A stretch of DNA of 40,703 bases, taken from positions 1-40,703 of the forward strand of contig JAFRPG010000062.1 of assembly GCA_017429265.1 (NCBI GenBank). Direction: 5' to 3'. Source of the DNA: Clostridia bacterium. Its GTDB lineage: Bacteria; Bacillota; Clostridia; Christensenellales; Aristaeellaceae. Positions 7,986 to 15,818 of this stretch are shown here, piece after piece; position 1 is the stretch's first letter; every line of letters starts with the position of its first letter. Position numbers and translations under genes: made by a program. The notes under the pieces were generated by a model, which made no database searches, was not told the origin of the DNA, and saw nothing but the letters and a program-made list of their open reading frames with translations.

Positions 7986-9104
7986 TCACCCGATGCATCC
8001 GGCGAAGCGCCAGTCCTGTGTCCAGCGGGTCAGGGGCACCGGGGTGCCGGGGCGGATGCGGCCGAAGGCTTCCTCCCCGACGGAATCCGCGGGGGATGAG
8101 GTCACCATCGCACAGGCAAGAGCCGGATCGATCCCGAAGCGGCGGATCAGGTTCTCCAGCGCCCGCTCGAGGGTCAGCACGGACCCGGCGAGCGACCCGC
8201 CGGCCAGCCTCGCGGCCCCACCCTCGACGGTCACGCGCTGCCCGCCGAGGCTGTAGACCCCGTCCGGCATCCCCGCGGCCTCCATCGCGTCGGTGATCGC
8301 GACCGCCTTCTCCCGCTTGCACAGGGCGATCAGCCGCACGGTGTCGCGGTGCAGATGCACGCCGTCCGGGATCAGCTCGCAGTAGAAGCGCTCGTCCGCG
8401 AGGGCCGCCCCAACGGAACCCGGGGCGCGGTGGTGCAGGGGCGGATGGGCGTTGAAGGTGTGGGTCAGGCGGGTCGCGCCGGCGTCCCCGGCCCGGTGCA
8501 GGGTCTCGGCGTCGGCGTCGGTGTGGCCGACGGAGACGCGGATCCCGAGGCGCACCGCCTCCCGAATGAAGGCCTCGCTCCCCGCGCGCTCCGGGGCCAG
8601 GGTGATCACGCGCACGGTCTCCGGGCGCCCGCCGGTGAGGGCGAGGAGATGCGCCGGATCCGGGTCGCGGAAGAAGCGGCCGTCCTGGGCGCCGGGGTGG
8701 CGGTCCGAGAGGTAGGGCGCCTCCATGTGCGCGCCGAGGATGCGGGCGCCGTCCGGGCCGGTCTCCCGCTGCGCCGCGCGGATCCCGGCCAGGGCCGCGG
8801 CCGTGTCGGCGTCGGAGGCGCTCATCGTGGTGGGGCAGAATGCCGCCACGCCGTAGGTGCGGAGGGTGCGACCCATCGCGAGGACGTCGTCCTTCCCGCG
8901 CATGGCGTCATGGCCGGCGATGCCGTGGATGTGGACGTCCACGAGCCCGGGCAGCAGGAAATCGCCGCCGAGGTCGAGGGTCTCCTCCCCCGGAGCGGGG
9001 GTCAGGGCATCCCCGGTTTCGGCGATGCGTCCGTCCACGATGCGGACCCGGAGGCCGGGTGCAAAGGTTTGTCCGGTGAATACGACGGCGTTGCGGATCA
9101 GCAT
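7986..9104 (-). CDS. nagA: N-acetylglucosamine-6-phosphate deacetylase
   Basis: The protein has 372 residues, the normal length for NagA. It removes acetate from GlcNAc-6-phosphate in the cytoplasm, feeding amino-sugar catabolism or wall recycling. Family signatures are the metal-binding HIHG near residue 58, HMEAPYL (in place of HLEGP), VGHTDAD, the THTFNAHPPLHHR block and the catalytic AITDAMEAAG. GAAAGGGG lies seven nucleotides before the ATG. No nagB or sugar transporter is adjacent, so it seems to be a stand-alone gene. The hairpin repeat R4 follows directly. Confidence 0.93.
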   Translation of the reverse strand: MLIRNAVVFTGQTFAPGLRVRIVDGRIAETGDALTPAPGEETLDLGGDFLLPGLVDVHIHGIAGHDAMRGKDDVLAMGRTLRTYGVAAFCPTTMSASDADTAAALAGIRAAQRETGPDGARILGAHMEAPYLSDRHPGAQDGRFFRDPDPAHLLALTGGRPETVRVITLAPERAGSEAFIREAVRLGIRVSVGHTDADAETLHRAGDAGATRLTHTFNAHPPLHHRAPGSVGAALADERFYCELIPDGVHLHRDTVRLIALCKREKAVAITDAMEAAGMPDGVYSLGGQRVTVEGGAARLAGGSLAGSVLTLERALENLIRRFGIDPALACAMVTSSPADSVGEEAFGRIRPGTPVPLTRWTQDWRFAGCIG

Positions 9105-9158
9105 GGCGGCATCCCCTTTCTTTCACGGCCTTCTAATGATCCTCTCATCGTTTCCGCC

Positions 9159-9187
9159 TTGTTTCTCATCTGTCCGGGCGGTATGAT
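9159..9187 (+). promoter_or_regulatory. Promoter of the pspC-like gene
   Basis: TTGTTT (9159-9164) and TATGAT (9182-9187) have a 17-nt spacer, about 65 nt before the ATG at 9253. The -35 is weak. Confidence 0.5.
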
Positions 9188-9252
9188 GTGCCTGCAAGCC
9201 GGGAATTGAGCTTGCGGACGAAAGAACCCCGATCATGAGGAGGATATGAGAT

Positions 9253-9456
9253 ATGAAGACCCTTCGCAAGAGCAGCAGGAACAAGATGGTTTGCGGCGTG
9301 TGCGGCGGCATCGCGGAGTATTTCAACATTGACCCGACCCTGGTGCGGCTCGGTTTCGTCGCCTGCTCGATCATTTTCGGCAGCGGTCTGCTGGCCTATA
9401 TCGTGGCGGCGATCATCATGCCCAACGATACCGCGGATTTCTCCAAGCCCGAGTGA
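9253..9456 (+). CDS. PspC domain protein
   Basis: This 67-residue protein is almost entirely a PspC domain. It has a basic N-terminus (KTLRKSSRNKMVCGVCGG), the conserved IAEYFNIDPTLVRL block and one membrane helix (about residues 35-57). Family members are small inner-membrane proteins tied to envelope stress, and short versions like this are common in Clostridia. GAGGAG precedes the ATG by a normal distance. It is divergent from nagA and has no psp partners nearby. Confidence 0.9.
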   Translation: MKTLRKSSRNKMVCGVCGGIAEYFNIDPTLVRLGFVACSIIFGSGLLAYIVAAIIMPNDTADFSKPE

Positions 9457-9484
9457 TTCGGATTTCCGGTCGGAGTAATAGGGT

Positions 9485-9740
9485 ATGCGCCTGCGGGCGC
9501 ACCAGAGGGCTTTCCGATCGGTCCGGGGCTGCCGCCCATTCTCCGCTGATAACTGTCCCCCGGACAGTTTTCCGGGCGCTCCGAATCCTCTGGACTCCTT
9601 CGGCGCCGACCCGTTAATGATAGGCTCTGGTATTGCAAGGCTTTATCAATGTTACTTTGCCCAATACCAAACAAGGAAGACATGCTCCCGAAGGGTCCAG
9701 GGGCGATCGGAAAGCCCCTGGCGCGGTCCGTTACCGCGCG
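9485..9740. repeat. Interspersed hairpin repeat, long copy R5 (inverted)
   Basis: A full-length copy in the opposite orientation to R3/R4, lying between the 3' ends of pspC and the ABC permease gene. It contains the same insertion in module A. Its middle segment keeps an inverted pair TTTGGTATTG-like / CCAATACCAAA. It closes with module B (CCAGGGGC-GATCGGAAA-GCCCCTGG) and a CGCGGT..ACCGCG hairpin. Confidence 0.87.
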
Positions 9741-9756
9741 GGACCGGGCCCCTGCC

Positions 9757-9792
9757 AAAGGCACCGGAGACGATGCGTCGTCCGGTGTCTTT
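9757..9792 (-). terminator. Terminator of the ABC transporter operon
   Basis: A 12-bp stem (AAAGGCACCGGA / TCCGGTGTCTTT, one G-U pair) lies 15 nt past the permease stop. The T-run is short on the minus strand and slightly better on the plus strand, so it may serve both sides. Confidence 0.6.
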
Positions 9793-9806
9793 TCGTATTT
9801 CCCCAC

Positions 9807-10595
9807 TCACACACTCAGCCTGCTCTGCATGATCGGGGCGGCGATGAAGTACATCGCGAGGCTCTCGGCGAGGGCCAGGCCGCTGGCCATGAGCAGGCTT
9901 GTCTGATAGTACGCCAGCGCCGGCAGGGCGGTCTGGCTCCAGTTGATCAGGAAACCGATCGCCGCGAAGATCAGGAACGCCCCGATCACGCTGCGGCGCC
10001 GCCCCGGGAGCACCGTCTGCGCCAGCACGATCGCCAGCGTCGCCGCGGCCATGTAGCTCTCCCACGTCGCCACATAGGAGATGAACCCGCACAGGATCAG
10101 CGTGCCGTCCCGCAGATCGACCTGGATCGGGAAATCCGCGTTGACCCGGAAAACGTCCTGCAGATAGAAGGTCGGGTTGGAGAGGAACTCCGTGCCGATC
10201 TTCCAGTAGGAGTGCAGCTGCCCCTGGTGGCTGAACAGATACCGGACGTCGAAGTAGATCAGCCCGGCGAAGAAGGCGACGCAGACCGTCAGCGAGATCA
10301 CGCACTCCAGCATCTTCGCCCCGAGGATGCTCCAGCAGCGGTGCGGGGTGAGGAAGAGCATGTAGCCCTCCTCCGTGGTCAGATCGCGGTGCAGGAGGAT
10401 CACGCTCGACAGGCCGCTCGCGAGGGTGCCGGCCATCGCGAGCACGAAGAGCAGGATCCCGGACAGCACCGTCCCCGGCCTGCTCCGCCGCATGACGGCC
10501 AGGAGGAAGATCGCCTCCAGCACCACCGACACGCCGAGCAGGGCCAGCTTGACCGTCCTCGTCCTGCGGACCTCATAGCGCAGCAGATGGATCAT
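9807..10595 (-). CDS. ABC transporter permease, ABC-2 type
   Basis: The 262-residue membrane protein has about six hydrophobic segments, starting with a short basic N-terminus (MIHLLRYEVRRTR) typical of ABC-2 permeases. A conserved-looking cytoplasmic stretch, TTEEGYMLFLTPHR, matches the YTLPVS-type element seen in clostridial YtrC/ABC-2 proteins. Its ATG overlaps the stop of the upstream ATPase by 4 nt, so the two are one unit. The substrate cannot be told; related pairs export peptides, lipids or antibiotics or respond to wall stress. Confidence 0.82.
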   Translation of the reverse strand: MIHLLRYEVRRTRTVKLALLGVSVVLEAIFLLAVMRRSRPGTVLSGILLFVLAMAGTLASGLSSVILLHRDLTTEEGYMLFLTPHRCWSILGAKMLECVISLTVCVAFFAGLIYFDVRYLFSHQGQLHSYWKIGTEFLSNPTFYLQDVFRVNADFPIQVDLRDGTLILCGFISYVATWESYMAAATLAIVLAQTVLPGRRRSVIGAFLIFAAIGFLINWSQTALPALAYYQTSLLMASGLALAESLAMYFIAAPIMQSRLSV

Positions 10596-11284
10596 GCCTC
10601 CGACCTCCTGACATGGTAGACTTCGCGGTAGATCTCAGCCATGCTCCGGTCGACGGCGCGCATGTCGGTCACGGCGAGCAGGCGGCTGTCCCGCATGAAC
10701 ACGGCCCGGTCGCAGCAGGCGGCCAGCTCCTCCACCAGATGGCTCGACAGGAGGATCAGCTTCTCCGGCGTCAGGCGCTCGAGGATCGCGTCGGCGATAT
10801 CGTCCCGGGCGATCAGGTCGATGCCGTTGAAGGGCTCGTCGAGCATCCACACGTCGGCATTGCGCGCCAGGGTGGCGGCCACCTTGAGCTTGGCCATCAT
10901 GCCGGAGGACATCTCGCTCGTGTGCATCCCCTCCTCCAGCTCGAAGCGCTCCAGCAGCCCGGCGTACAGGGCCGGATCGAAGTCGCGGTAGAAGCGGCGG
11001 AAGAAAAGGCCCACGTCCCGCGCGGTCATCCAGCGGTAGAAGAAGGGCTCGGTGGACATGTAGGCGACGTGACGGCGGCTTTCGATGCCCACGCGCCGGC
11101 CCCGGAAGAGGATCTCGCCCCCGTCCGGCTTCAGCAGGCTCGCGGCCAGCTTCATCCAGGTCGTCTTGCCGGAGCCGTTGGGTCCCAGCATCGCGTACAC
11201 ATGCCCGGCCTCGAGGGTCAGGGTCACGCTGTCCAGGGCCGTCTTCTTCCCGAAGCGCTTCGTGAGCTGTTTGCTTTCCAACAC
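10592..11284 (-). CDS. ABC transporter ATP-binding protein (YtrB-like)
   Basis: With a GTG start at 11284 the protein has 230 residues. That start has GGAGGAGG about 8 nt upstream; an ATG further out at 11347 lacks a site. The nucleotide-binding domain is complete: Walker A GPNGSGKTT (residues 34-42), Q-loop region YMSTEPFFY, a degenerate signature MSSGMMAKL in place of LSGGQ, Walker B VWMLDEPFNGID and the H-loop SSHLVEELA. It would power the permease it overlaps. No GntR-type regulator, common beside YtrB-like genes, is present. Confidence 0.9.
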   Translation of the reverse strand: MLESKQLTKRFGKKTALDSVTLTLEAGHVYAMLGPNGSGKTTWMKLAASLLKPDGGEILFRGRRVGIESRRHVAYMSTEPFFYRWMTARDVGLFFRRFYRDFDPALYAGLLERFELEEGMHTSEMSSGMMAKLKVAATLARNADVWMLDEPFNGIDLIARDDIADAILERLTPEKLILLSSHLVEELAACCDRAVFMRDSRLLAVTDMRAVDRSMAEIYREVYHVRRSEA

Positions 11285-11318
11285 CGTCGGTTTCCTCCTC
11301 CGCGTTTGGTCTCCAAGC

Positions 11319-11347
11319 ATGGTACATGGATTCGCGCCTCCTGTCAA
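11319..11347 (-). promoter_or_regulatory. Promoter of the ABC transporter operon
   Basis: On the minus strand, TTGACA (11342-11347), a 17-nt spacer and TACCAT (11319-11324). This is the same hexamer pair and spacing as the surface-protein operon promoter. It lies back to back with the promoter at 11365-11393. Confidence 0.65.
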
Positions 11348-11364
11348 GGATGTCCGGGTGAATA

Positions 11365-11393
11365 TTGACAGGGGTCCGCTTCCCGTCTATAAT
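11365..11393 (+). promoter_or_regulatory. Promoter of the exported zinc-ribbon gene
   Basis: TTGACA (11365-11370), 17-nt spacer, TATAAT (11388-11393): a perfect consensus about 50 nt before the ATG. Confidence 0.8.
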
Positions 11394-11440
11394 TGTCATG
11401 ACATAAGCGACCGCTGCATCTGAATAAGGAGGGATCCCGC

Positions 11441-12661
11441 ATGAAAATCCGTGTCCTGCTTGCCCTTGCGGCGATAGCCGTGCTCCTCGCGTGCTGCCTC
11501 GGCGCCGCCGCGGACGACAGCTGGATCTGCCCCACCTGCGGCCATGAAAACCCGGGCCGCGCCAATTTCTGCGGCAAGTGCCGCACGCCCCAGCCCGAGA
11601 AGAAGTTCGCCGTCGAGAGCACCAGCAACGCCTGGGTCTGCTCCGCCTGCAGCGAGGTCTGCCCGGATGAAGACACCTTCTGCATGATCTGCGGCGAAGA
11701 GCATCACCCGGACGACGCCCGCGCGATGATGGTCCCCGATACCGTGATGACCGAGATCTGGTACGAGCCCGTGCCGGTCATCGAGTACCGCGACGCCTTC
11801 AGCGCGAACAAGGAAAAGCACACCTACAACTACACCGCGCCCGTCACCGGCACCTACCGCCTGTGGCTCAGTGAGGCCAACGCCGGCACGACCGTCCACC
11901 TCGCCGCCTTCGACGCCTCCGGCAGCCGCCTCCAGAGCGCCTACTGCTCCCGCGACGACGGCATCAACTTCGAGCTGACCGCCGGACAGCGCTACACCTT
12001 CACCTTCACGCAGGAGCGGAGCTACGACGGCTTCACCGTCTCCCTCGGCGAGCCCCGCGAGTGGCAGGATCCGGGCACGAACCAGATCATCCACGACAGC
12101 CTCACCTACCGCAAGCAGGACAACCGCTACCTGCTCACCGCGCCGACCTCCGGCGTCTACCGCTTTGAGATCGGCAAGGCCAACGCCGGCGTCTCCATCT
12201 ATGTCTCCGTCTACGACGAGGCCGGGTACAAGCTCAACAGCGCCTACTGCCACCAGGGCGACGGCATCAACATTGAGCTGACGGAGGGGAAGACCTACTA
12301 CATCCACGTCATTCAGGAGAGTAAGTACGGTGAGTACGACCTGACGCTCGGCTTCGCGCGGGAGAAGATCGACCTCAGCGGGTGTGCCTACTTCCGCGAC
12401 AGCGTCTATTTCCGCAAGCAGTCCAACCGCTACACCTTCATCCCGGAGGTGGACGGGAAGTACCGCATCCAGGTCGAAAAGGCCGACCGCAAGGTCAGTA
12501 TCTACATCGTTGTCTACGACGCCAGCGACTACAAGCTGAATTCCGGCTACTGCCACCAGAAGGACGGCATCTCCGTCGAGCTCAAGGCCGGTCAGATCTA
12601 CACCGTCTATGTCACCCAGGAGTCCGATTACGGCCCCTATGTGCTGCAGTTCTCCCACTGA
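11441..12661 (+). CDS. Exported protein with two zinc ribbons and three beta-sandwich repeats
   Basis: This 406-residue protein has a signal peptide (lipobox-like LLAC, Cys18, or cleavage after GAAA). Two zinc ribbons follow: C30/C33/C44/C47 and C67/C70/C81/C84. Three similar units of about 85 residues come next, near 118-200, 221-305 and 320-405. Each has a nRYxxTAPxxGxYRxxI-like start, a VYDxxGxxLNSxYC turn, a DGIxxELxxGxxYxxxVxQES strand and a Y-x-L end. The units resemble PPC/bacterial pre-peptidase C-terminal sandwiches. Function is unknown. AGGAGGG precedes the ATG, with a consensus promoter upstream and a strong terminator downstream: a monocistronic, probably well-expressed gene. Zinc ribbons outside the membrane are unusual. 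Confidence 0.83.
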   Translation: MKIRVLLALAAIAVLLACCLGAAADDSWICPTCGHENPGRANFCGKCRTPQPEKKFAVESTSNAWVCSACSEVCPDEDTFCMICGEEHHPDDARAMMVPDTVMTEIWYEPVPVIEYRDAFSANKEKHTYNYTAPVTGTYRLWLSEANAGTTVHLAAFDASGSRLQSAYCSRDDGINFELTAGQRYTFTFTQERSYDGFTVSLGEPREWQDPGTNQIIHDSLTYRKQDNRYLLTAPTSGVYRFEIGKANAGVSIYVSVYDEAGYKLNSAYCHQGDGINIELTEGKTYYIHVIQESKYGEYDLTLGFAREKIDLSGCAYFRDSVYFRKQSNRYTFIPEVDGKYRIQVEKADRKVSIYIVVYDASDYKLNSGYCHQKDGISVELKAGQIYTVYVTQESDYGPYVLQFSH

Positions 12662-12676
12662 TTTCCCATGAATGCG

Positions 12677-12706
12677 CCTCCCCCGCCGAAACGCGGGGGA
12701 GGTTTT
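12677..12706 (+). terminator. Terminator of the exported zinc-ribbon gene
   Basis: A 10-bp GC stem (12677-12686 with 12693-12702), loop CGAAAC, then TTTT, 15 nt past the stop codon. Confidence 0.88.
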
Positions 12707-12730
12707 GCGTTCCTCACGGGGTGAGAGGGA

Positions 12731-12790
12731 ATGCGCCTGCGGGCGCACCGGAGGGCTTTCCGGGGCGCAGCAAGCGGCGCCCCCTGTATG
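12731..12790. repeat. Interspersed hairpin repeat, decayed copy R6
   Basis: Begins with the standard ATGCGCC-TGCG-GGCGCA hairpin and GGAGGGCTTTCCG of module A, then turns into a different GC-rich dyad (GGGGCGC..GCGCCCC). Likely a truncated or rearranged copy. Between R6 and R7 (12791-12864) I see nothing recognisable. Confidence 0.65.
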
Positions 12791-12864
12791 AACGGTGATT
12801 CCCTTATCATTTTACAGTCCCGGAAAGCGATCTGAAAGACGTTCTCGTTATGTCAGAAAAGGGA

Positions 12865-13057
12865 ATGCGCCTGCGGGCGCACCAGAGGGCTTTCCGATCG
12901 CCCTCTGGACTCCTTCGGGGCCGACCCGTTAATGGTAGGCTTTGGTATTGTAAGGTTCATATATCAACATGACTTTACCCAGTACCAGACAAGGAAGAGG
13001 CGATCCCGAAGGGTCCAGGGGCGATCGGAAAGCCCCTGGCGCGCTCCGCAGAGCGCG
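12865..13057. repeat. Interspersed hairpin repeat, copy R7 without the insertion
   Basis: A complete copy of about 193 bp: module A with the short 9-bp stem, the GGTATTG..CAGTACC middle segment, then module B and a CGCGCTC..GAGCGCG hairpin. Compared with R5 (same orientation) it lacks only the roughly 66-bp insertion in module A, which makes it the simplest intact form of the element. Confidence 0.87.
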
Positions 13058-13138
13058 GAACCCCTCCCCGAACATAAAGAACCGCAGCGCAGAGGCCCGT
13101 TTTCCCGTTTCCTTCCAAAATATATCCCCTTCCCTTCG

Positions 13139-13167
13139 TTGCGGGATCGCGGTTTCTGTGGTACAAT
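13139..13167 (+). promoter_or_regulatory. Promoter of prfC and its leader
   Basis: TTGCGG (13139-13144), 17-nt spacer, TACAAT (13162-13167). Transcription would start near 13174 and give a leader of about 100 nt. Confidence 0.65.
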
Positions 13168-13202
13168 AAGCCGCTATCCGAAAGAAACAGGAGGCCGCAT
13201 CC

Positions 13203-13223
13203 ATGCAGCACACGCCCACCTGA
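13203..13223 (+). CDS. Putative six-codon leader peptide of prfC
   Basis: ATG CAG CAC ACG CCC ACC TGA encodes MQHTPT. A perfect AGGAGG (13189-13194) sits 8 nt before the ATG, as good as any site in the window. The stop is UGA followed by C, the weak context also used by the RF2 frameshift autoregulatory site. It lies within the prfC transcript, downstream of the predicted start. I know of no described family; that it is translated is inferred from the ribosome site. Confidence 0.5.
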   Translation: MQHTPT

Positions 13224-13224
13224 C

Positions 13225-13274
13225 GGTTTTCTCCGGCACAGCGTAGCATCATTCGACCGTGTAAGGAGGAAACC
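13225..13274 (+). promoter_or_regulatory. prfC: Candidate translation-attenuation hairpin in the prfC leader
   Basis: GGTTTTCTCC (13225-13234), starting 2 nt after the leader-ORF stop codon, can pair with GGAGGAAACC (13265-13274), the prfC ribosome site. The pairing gives ten base pairs with one G-U, closing a 30-nt loop. A ribosome held at the leader UGA would cover the 5' arm and free the prfC site. This is a model from sequence, not a known element. Confidence 0.5.
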
Positions 13275-13277
13275 CCC

Positions 13278-14906
13278 ATGTTGCCCGAACAGAACACCCC
13301 GGCCTACGCCGCCCTCGTCCACGAGCAGGTGGAGAAGCGCCGCACCTTCGCCATTATCTCCCACCCCGACGCCGGCAAGACCACTCTGACCGAAAAGCTC
13401 CTGCTCTACGGCGGGGCCATCCGCTCCGCCGGCAGCGTCAAGGCGCGCAAGACCGACAAGCACGCCACCTCCGACTGGATGGACATCGAGAAGCAGCGCG
13501 GCATCTCCGTGACCTCCTCGGCCATGCAGTTCGAGTTCGACGGCTACCACATCAACATCCTCGACACCCCCGGCCACCAGGACTTCTCCGAGGACACCTA
13601 CCGCGTGCTCGTCGCGGCCGACGCCGCCGTCATGCTCATCGACGCGGCGAAAGGCGTCGAGGCCCAGACCATCAAGCTGTTCAAGGTCTGCCGGATGCGC
13701 TCCATCCCGATCTTCACCTTCGTCAACAAGATGGACCGCGCCGCGAAGGATCCCTTCGCCCTGATGCAGGAGCTCGAGGAGGTCCTCGGCATCCGCTCCT
13801 GCCCCGTCAACTGGCCCATCGGCGTGGACGGCGACTTCCAGGGCGTGTGCCACCTCGATACCCGCGAGGTGGAGCTCTACACCGGCGGCGACCACGGCAA
13901 GCGCCAGGTGGAGAAGACCGTCCTCTCCCTCGACGATCCCGCCCTCGCGGACGTCCTGGCCGAGGGCTACCGCACCCGCCTCTCCGACGAGATGGAGTTG
14001 CTCGAGGCCGGCGAGCCCTTCGACCTCGAGGCCGTGCGTGCCGGCCGGCTGACGCCGATGTTCTTCGGCTCGGCGGTGACCAACTTCGGCGTGGAACCCT
14101 TCCTTGAGCGCTTCCTGCAGTACACGCCCCCGCCCCTGCCCCGGCAGAGCGACCAGGGCGTCATCGGGCCGGAAAGCCCGTTCTTCACCGGCTTCGTGTT
14201 CAAGATCCAGGCCAACATGAACCCCGCCCACCGCGACCGCCTCGCCTTTATGCGGATCGTGTCCGGCGCCTTTGAGAAGGGGATGGAGGTCTGGCACTCC
14301 GGCACGAACAAGCCGGTCGCCCTCAAGCAGCCGCAGCAGTTCATGGCGGACGAGCGCGAGGCGGTGGAGGAGGCCTACGCCGGCGACATCATCGGCCTGT
14401 TCGACCCCGGCATCTACCAGCTGGGCGACACCCTCTCCACCGGCCCGAAGATGCACTACGAGAACATCCCGGTCTTCGCGCCGGAGTTCTTCAACCGCGT
14501 TCGCCCGAAGGACTCCCTCAAGCGCAAGCAGTTCCAGAAGGGCATCACCCAGCTGGCCGAGGAGGGCGCGATCCAGACCTTCCTGCGCACCGAAACCGGG
14601 CGCGAGGAGTTCATGGTCGGCGTCGTGGGCGTGCTGCAGTTCGAGGTGCTCGAGCACCGGCTGCGCACCGAGTACCAGGCCGAGCTGGTCATGGAGCCGA
14701 TGCCCTTCCGCCACGTGCGCTGGGTCACGAAGACCCCGAAGCCCGTGGAGGACCTGAAGCTCACCTCCACTTCCGGCCGGGCGAAGGACAGCCGCGGCCG
14801 CGACGTGCTGCTGTTTGAGAACGAGTGGTCCATCCGTCTCGCCTGCGAGAACAACGAGGGCCTGGTGCTGGCTGAGACCGCGACCCGCACGGCGGAGGAC
14901 ACGTGA
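13278..14906 (+). CDS. prfC: Peptide chain release factor 3 (RF3)
   Basis: The 542-residue protein is a translational GTPase that removes RF1/RF2 from ribosomes after peptide release. G-domain motifs are SHPDAGKTTLTE (residues 28-39), the RGISVTSS switch I block, DTPGHQDFSEDTYR and FVNKMDR. The RF3-specific GVxxLDTRxxxLY-like stretch (QGVCHLDTREVELYTGG) and C-terminal domains (QLAEEGAIQ, VVGVLQFEVLEHRL) are complete. AAGGAGGAAAC precedes the ATG at 13278, and that site can be masked by the leader. Its stop overlaps the start of the next gene. Identity is firm. Confidence 0.96.
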   Translation: MLPEQNTPAYAALVHEQVEKRRTFAIISHPDAGKTTLTEKLLLYGGAIRSAGSVKARKTDKHATSDWMDIEKQRGISVTSSAMQFEFDGYHINILDTPGHQDFSEDTYRVLVAADAAVMLIDAAKGVEAQTIKLFKVCRMRSIPIFTFVNKMDRAAKDPFALMQELEEVLGIRSCPVNWPIGVDGDFQGVCHLDTREVELYTGGDHGKRQVEKTVLSLDDPALADVLAEGYRTRLSDEMELLEAGEPFDLEAVRAGRLTPMFFGSAVTNFGVEPFLERFLQYTPPPLPRQSDQGVIGPESPFFTGFVFKIQANMNPAHRDRLAFMRIVSGAFEKGMEVWHSGTNKPVALKQPQQFMADEREAVEEAYAGDIIGLFDPGIYQLGDTLSTGPKMHYENIPVFAPEFFNRVRPKDSLKRKQFQKGITQLAEEGAIQTFLRTETGREEFMVGVVGVLQFEVLEHRLRTEYQAELVMEPMPFRHVRWVTKTPKPVEDLKLTSTSGRAKDSRGRDVLLFENEWSIRLACENNEGLVLAETATRTAEDT

Positions 14907-15523
14907 GCGCCCGGACGCGGCGCATCGCCGCCGTCTCTCTCCACGCGGTCATCGCGGTGCTGGTGGCCTACGCCTGGAACCGGATGTTCGCCGCCCACGA
15001 GGTGGGCACGCTCGACGGCTCCGGCTGGGCGATCCTCAAGTATTTCACGGTGCTGTCGAACCTGTTCCAGGGGCTGGTGTCGCTGGTCACGGCCGTGTGC
15101 CTGCTCCTGCCCGCCCGGTGGGAAAAGCGCTGGCTGATCCTGCTGAACTACGCCGCGGCCGTCAGCGTCGGCCTGACCTTCTTCACCGTGATGGTCTACC
15201 TGGGGCCGGTCTTCGGCTTCCCGTTCATGTTCCAGGGCTCGAACCTGCACTTCCACCTGATCGTGCCGGTACTGTCGATGCTGACCTGGTGCTTCGTGAT
15301 GCGGGGGCGGATCGACGCCCGGGAGATCTTCTTCGGCGTCTCGCCGATGCTCCTCTACGGCTTCTGGTACGTCGGCAATCTGGCCGTCAACGGGATCGAG
15401 GGCAACGATTTCTACTTCTTCGCGCACCGCGGCTGGGGCCAGGCGCCCGTCTCCTTCGCCCTGATGATCGCCCTGGCCGCCGCCATCGCCGCCCTGCTGC
15501 GCCTGACGCACAGGAAAGGATGA
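14903..15523 (+). CDS. Six-helix membrane protein, Pr6Pr/AIG1-like
   Basis: This 206-residue protein has about six membrane segments. The pattern YFTVLSNLFQGLVSL in the second segment and the histidine in HFHLIVPVLSM recall the Pr6Pr (FAR-17a/AIG1-like) family, whose eukaryotic members hydrolyse lipid esters using a threonine and a histidine. The assignment is tentative and bacterial roles are unknown. The GTG start at 14903 overlaps the prfC stop by 4 nt and has GGCGGAGGAC upstream, so it is co-translated with RF3. No functional link with termination is obvious. Confidence 0.75.
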   Translation: MSARTRRIAAVSLHAVIAVLVAYAWNRMFAAHEVGTLDGSGWAILKYFTVLSNLFQGLVSLVTAVCLLLPARWEKRWLILLNYAAAVSVGLTFFTVMVYLGPVFGFPFMFQGSNLHFHLIVPVLSMLTWCFVMRGRIDAREIFFGVSPMLLYGFWYVGNLAVNGIEGNDFYFFAHRGWGQAPVSFALMIALAAAIAALLRLTHRKG

Positions 15524-15540
15524 CAAGCGGCGATCCGCGC

Positions 15541-15570
15541 TTGACAATGATACCTACCATGATATATATT
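15541..15570 (+). promoter_or_regulatory. Promoter of vapBC
   Basis: TTGACA (15541-15546), 18-nt spacer, TATATT (15565-15570). A GATA..TATC dyad overlaps the -10 and would suit autorepression by the VapB/VapC complex (inference). Confidence 0.6.
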
Positions 15571-15590
15571 ATCTGTGGGAGGTGCTGAAT

Positions 15591-15818
15591 ATGACGACCA
15601 GGCCCTTTATGACCGGACGCAGTCAGGCGATCAGACTGCCGAAGGAATTCCGGCTTCCGGATGAGGAGATCTTCATCACCCGCGTCGGGGATGCGATCAT
15701 CCTGACGCCTGTAAGCAAGCTGCAGTCCTCTTTTCTGGAGGCGCTGGAAGAGTTTACCCCCGACTTCATGGCGGAGGGCCGTCCGCCCCAGACCGCCGCG
15801 GAGGAGGAGACCCTGTGA
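15591..15818 (+). CDS. vapB: VapB-type antitoxin (AbrB/MazE fold)
   Basis: The 75-residue protein has the swapped-hairpin AbrB-like motif TGRSQAIRLPKEFRL followed by VGDAIILTP, then an acidic tail expected to wrap around the toxin. ATG 15591 is chosen because GGGAGGTG sits just before it; the GTG at 15582 lies inside that site. The stop overlaps the vapC start by 4 nt. It should neutralise VapC and repress the operon. Confidence 0.88.
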   Translation: MTTRPFMTGRSQAIRLPKEFRLPDEEIFITRVGDAIILTPVSKLQSSFLEALEEFTPDFMAEGRPPQTAAEEETL

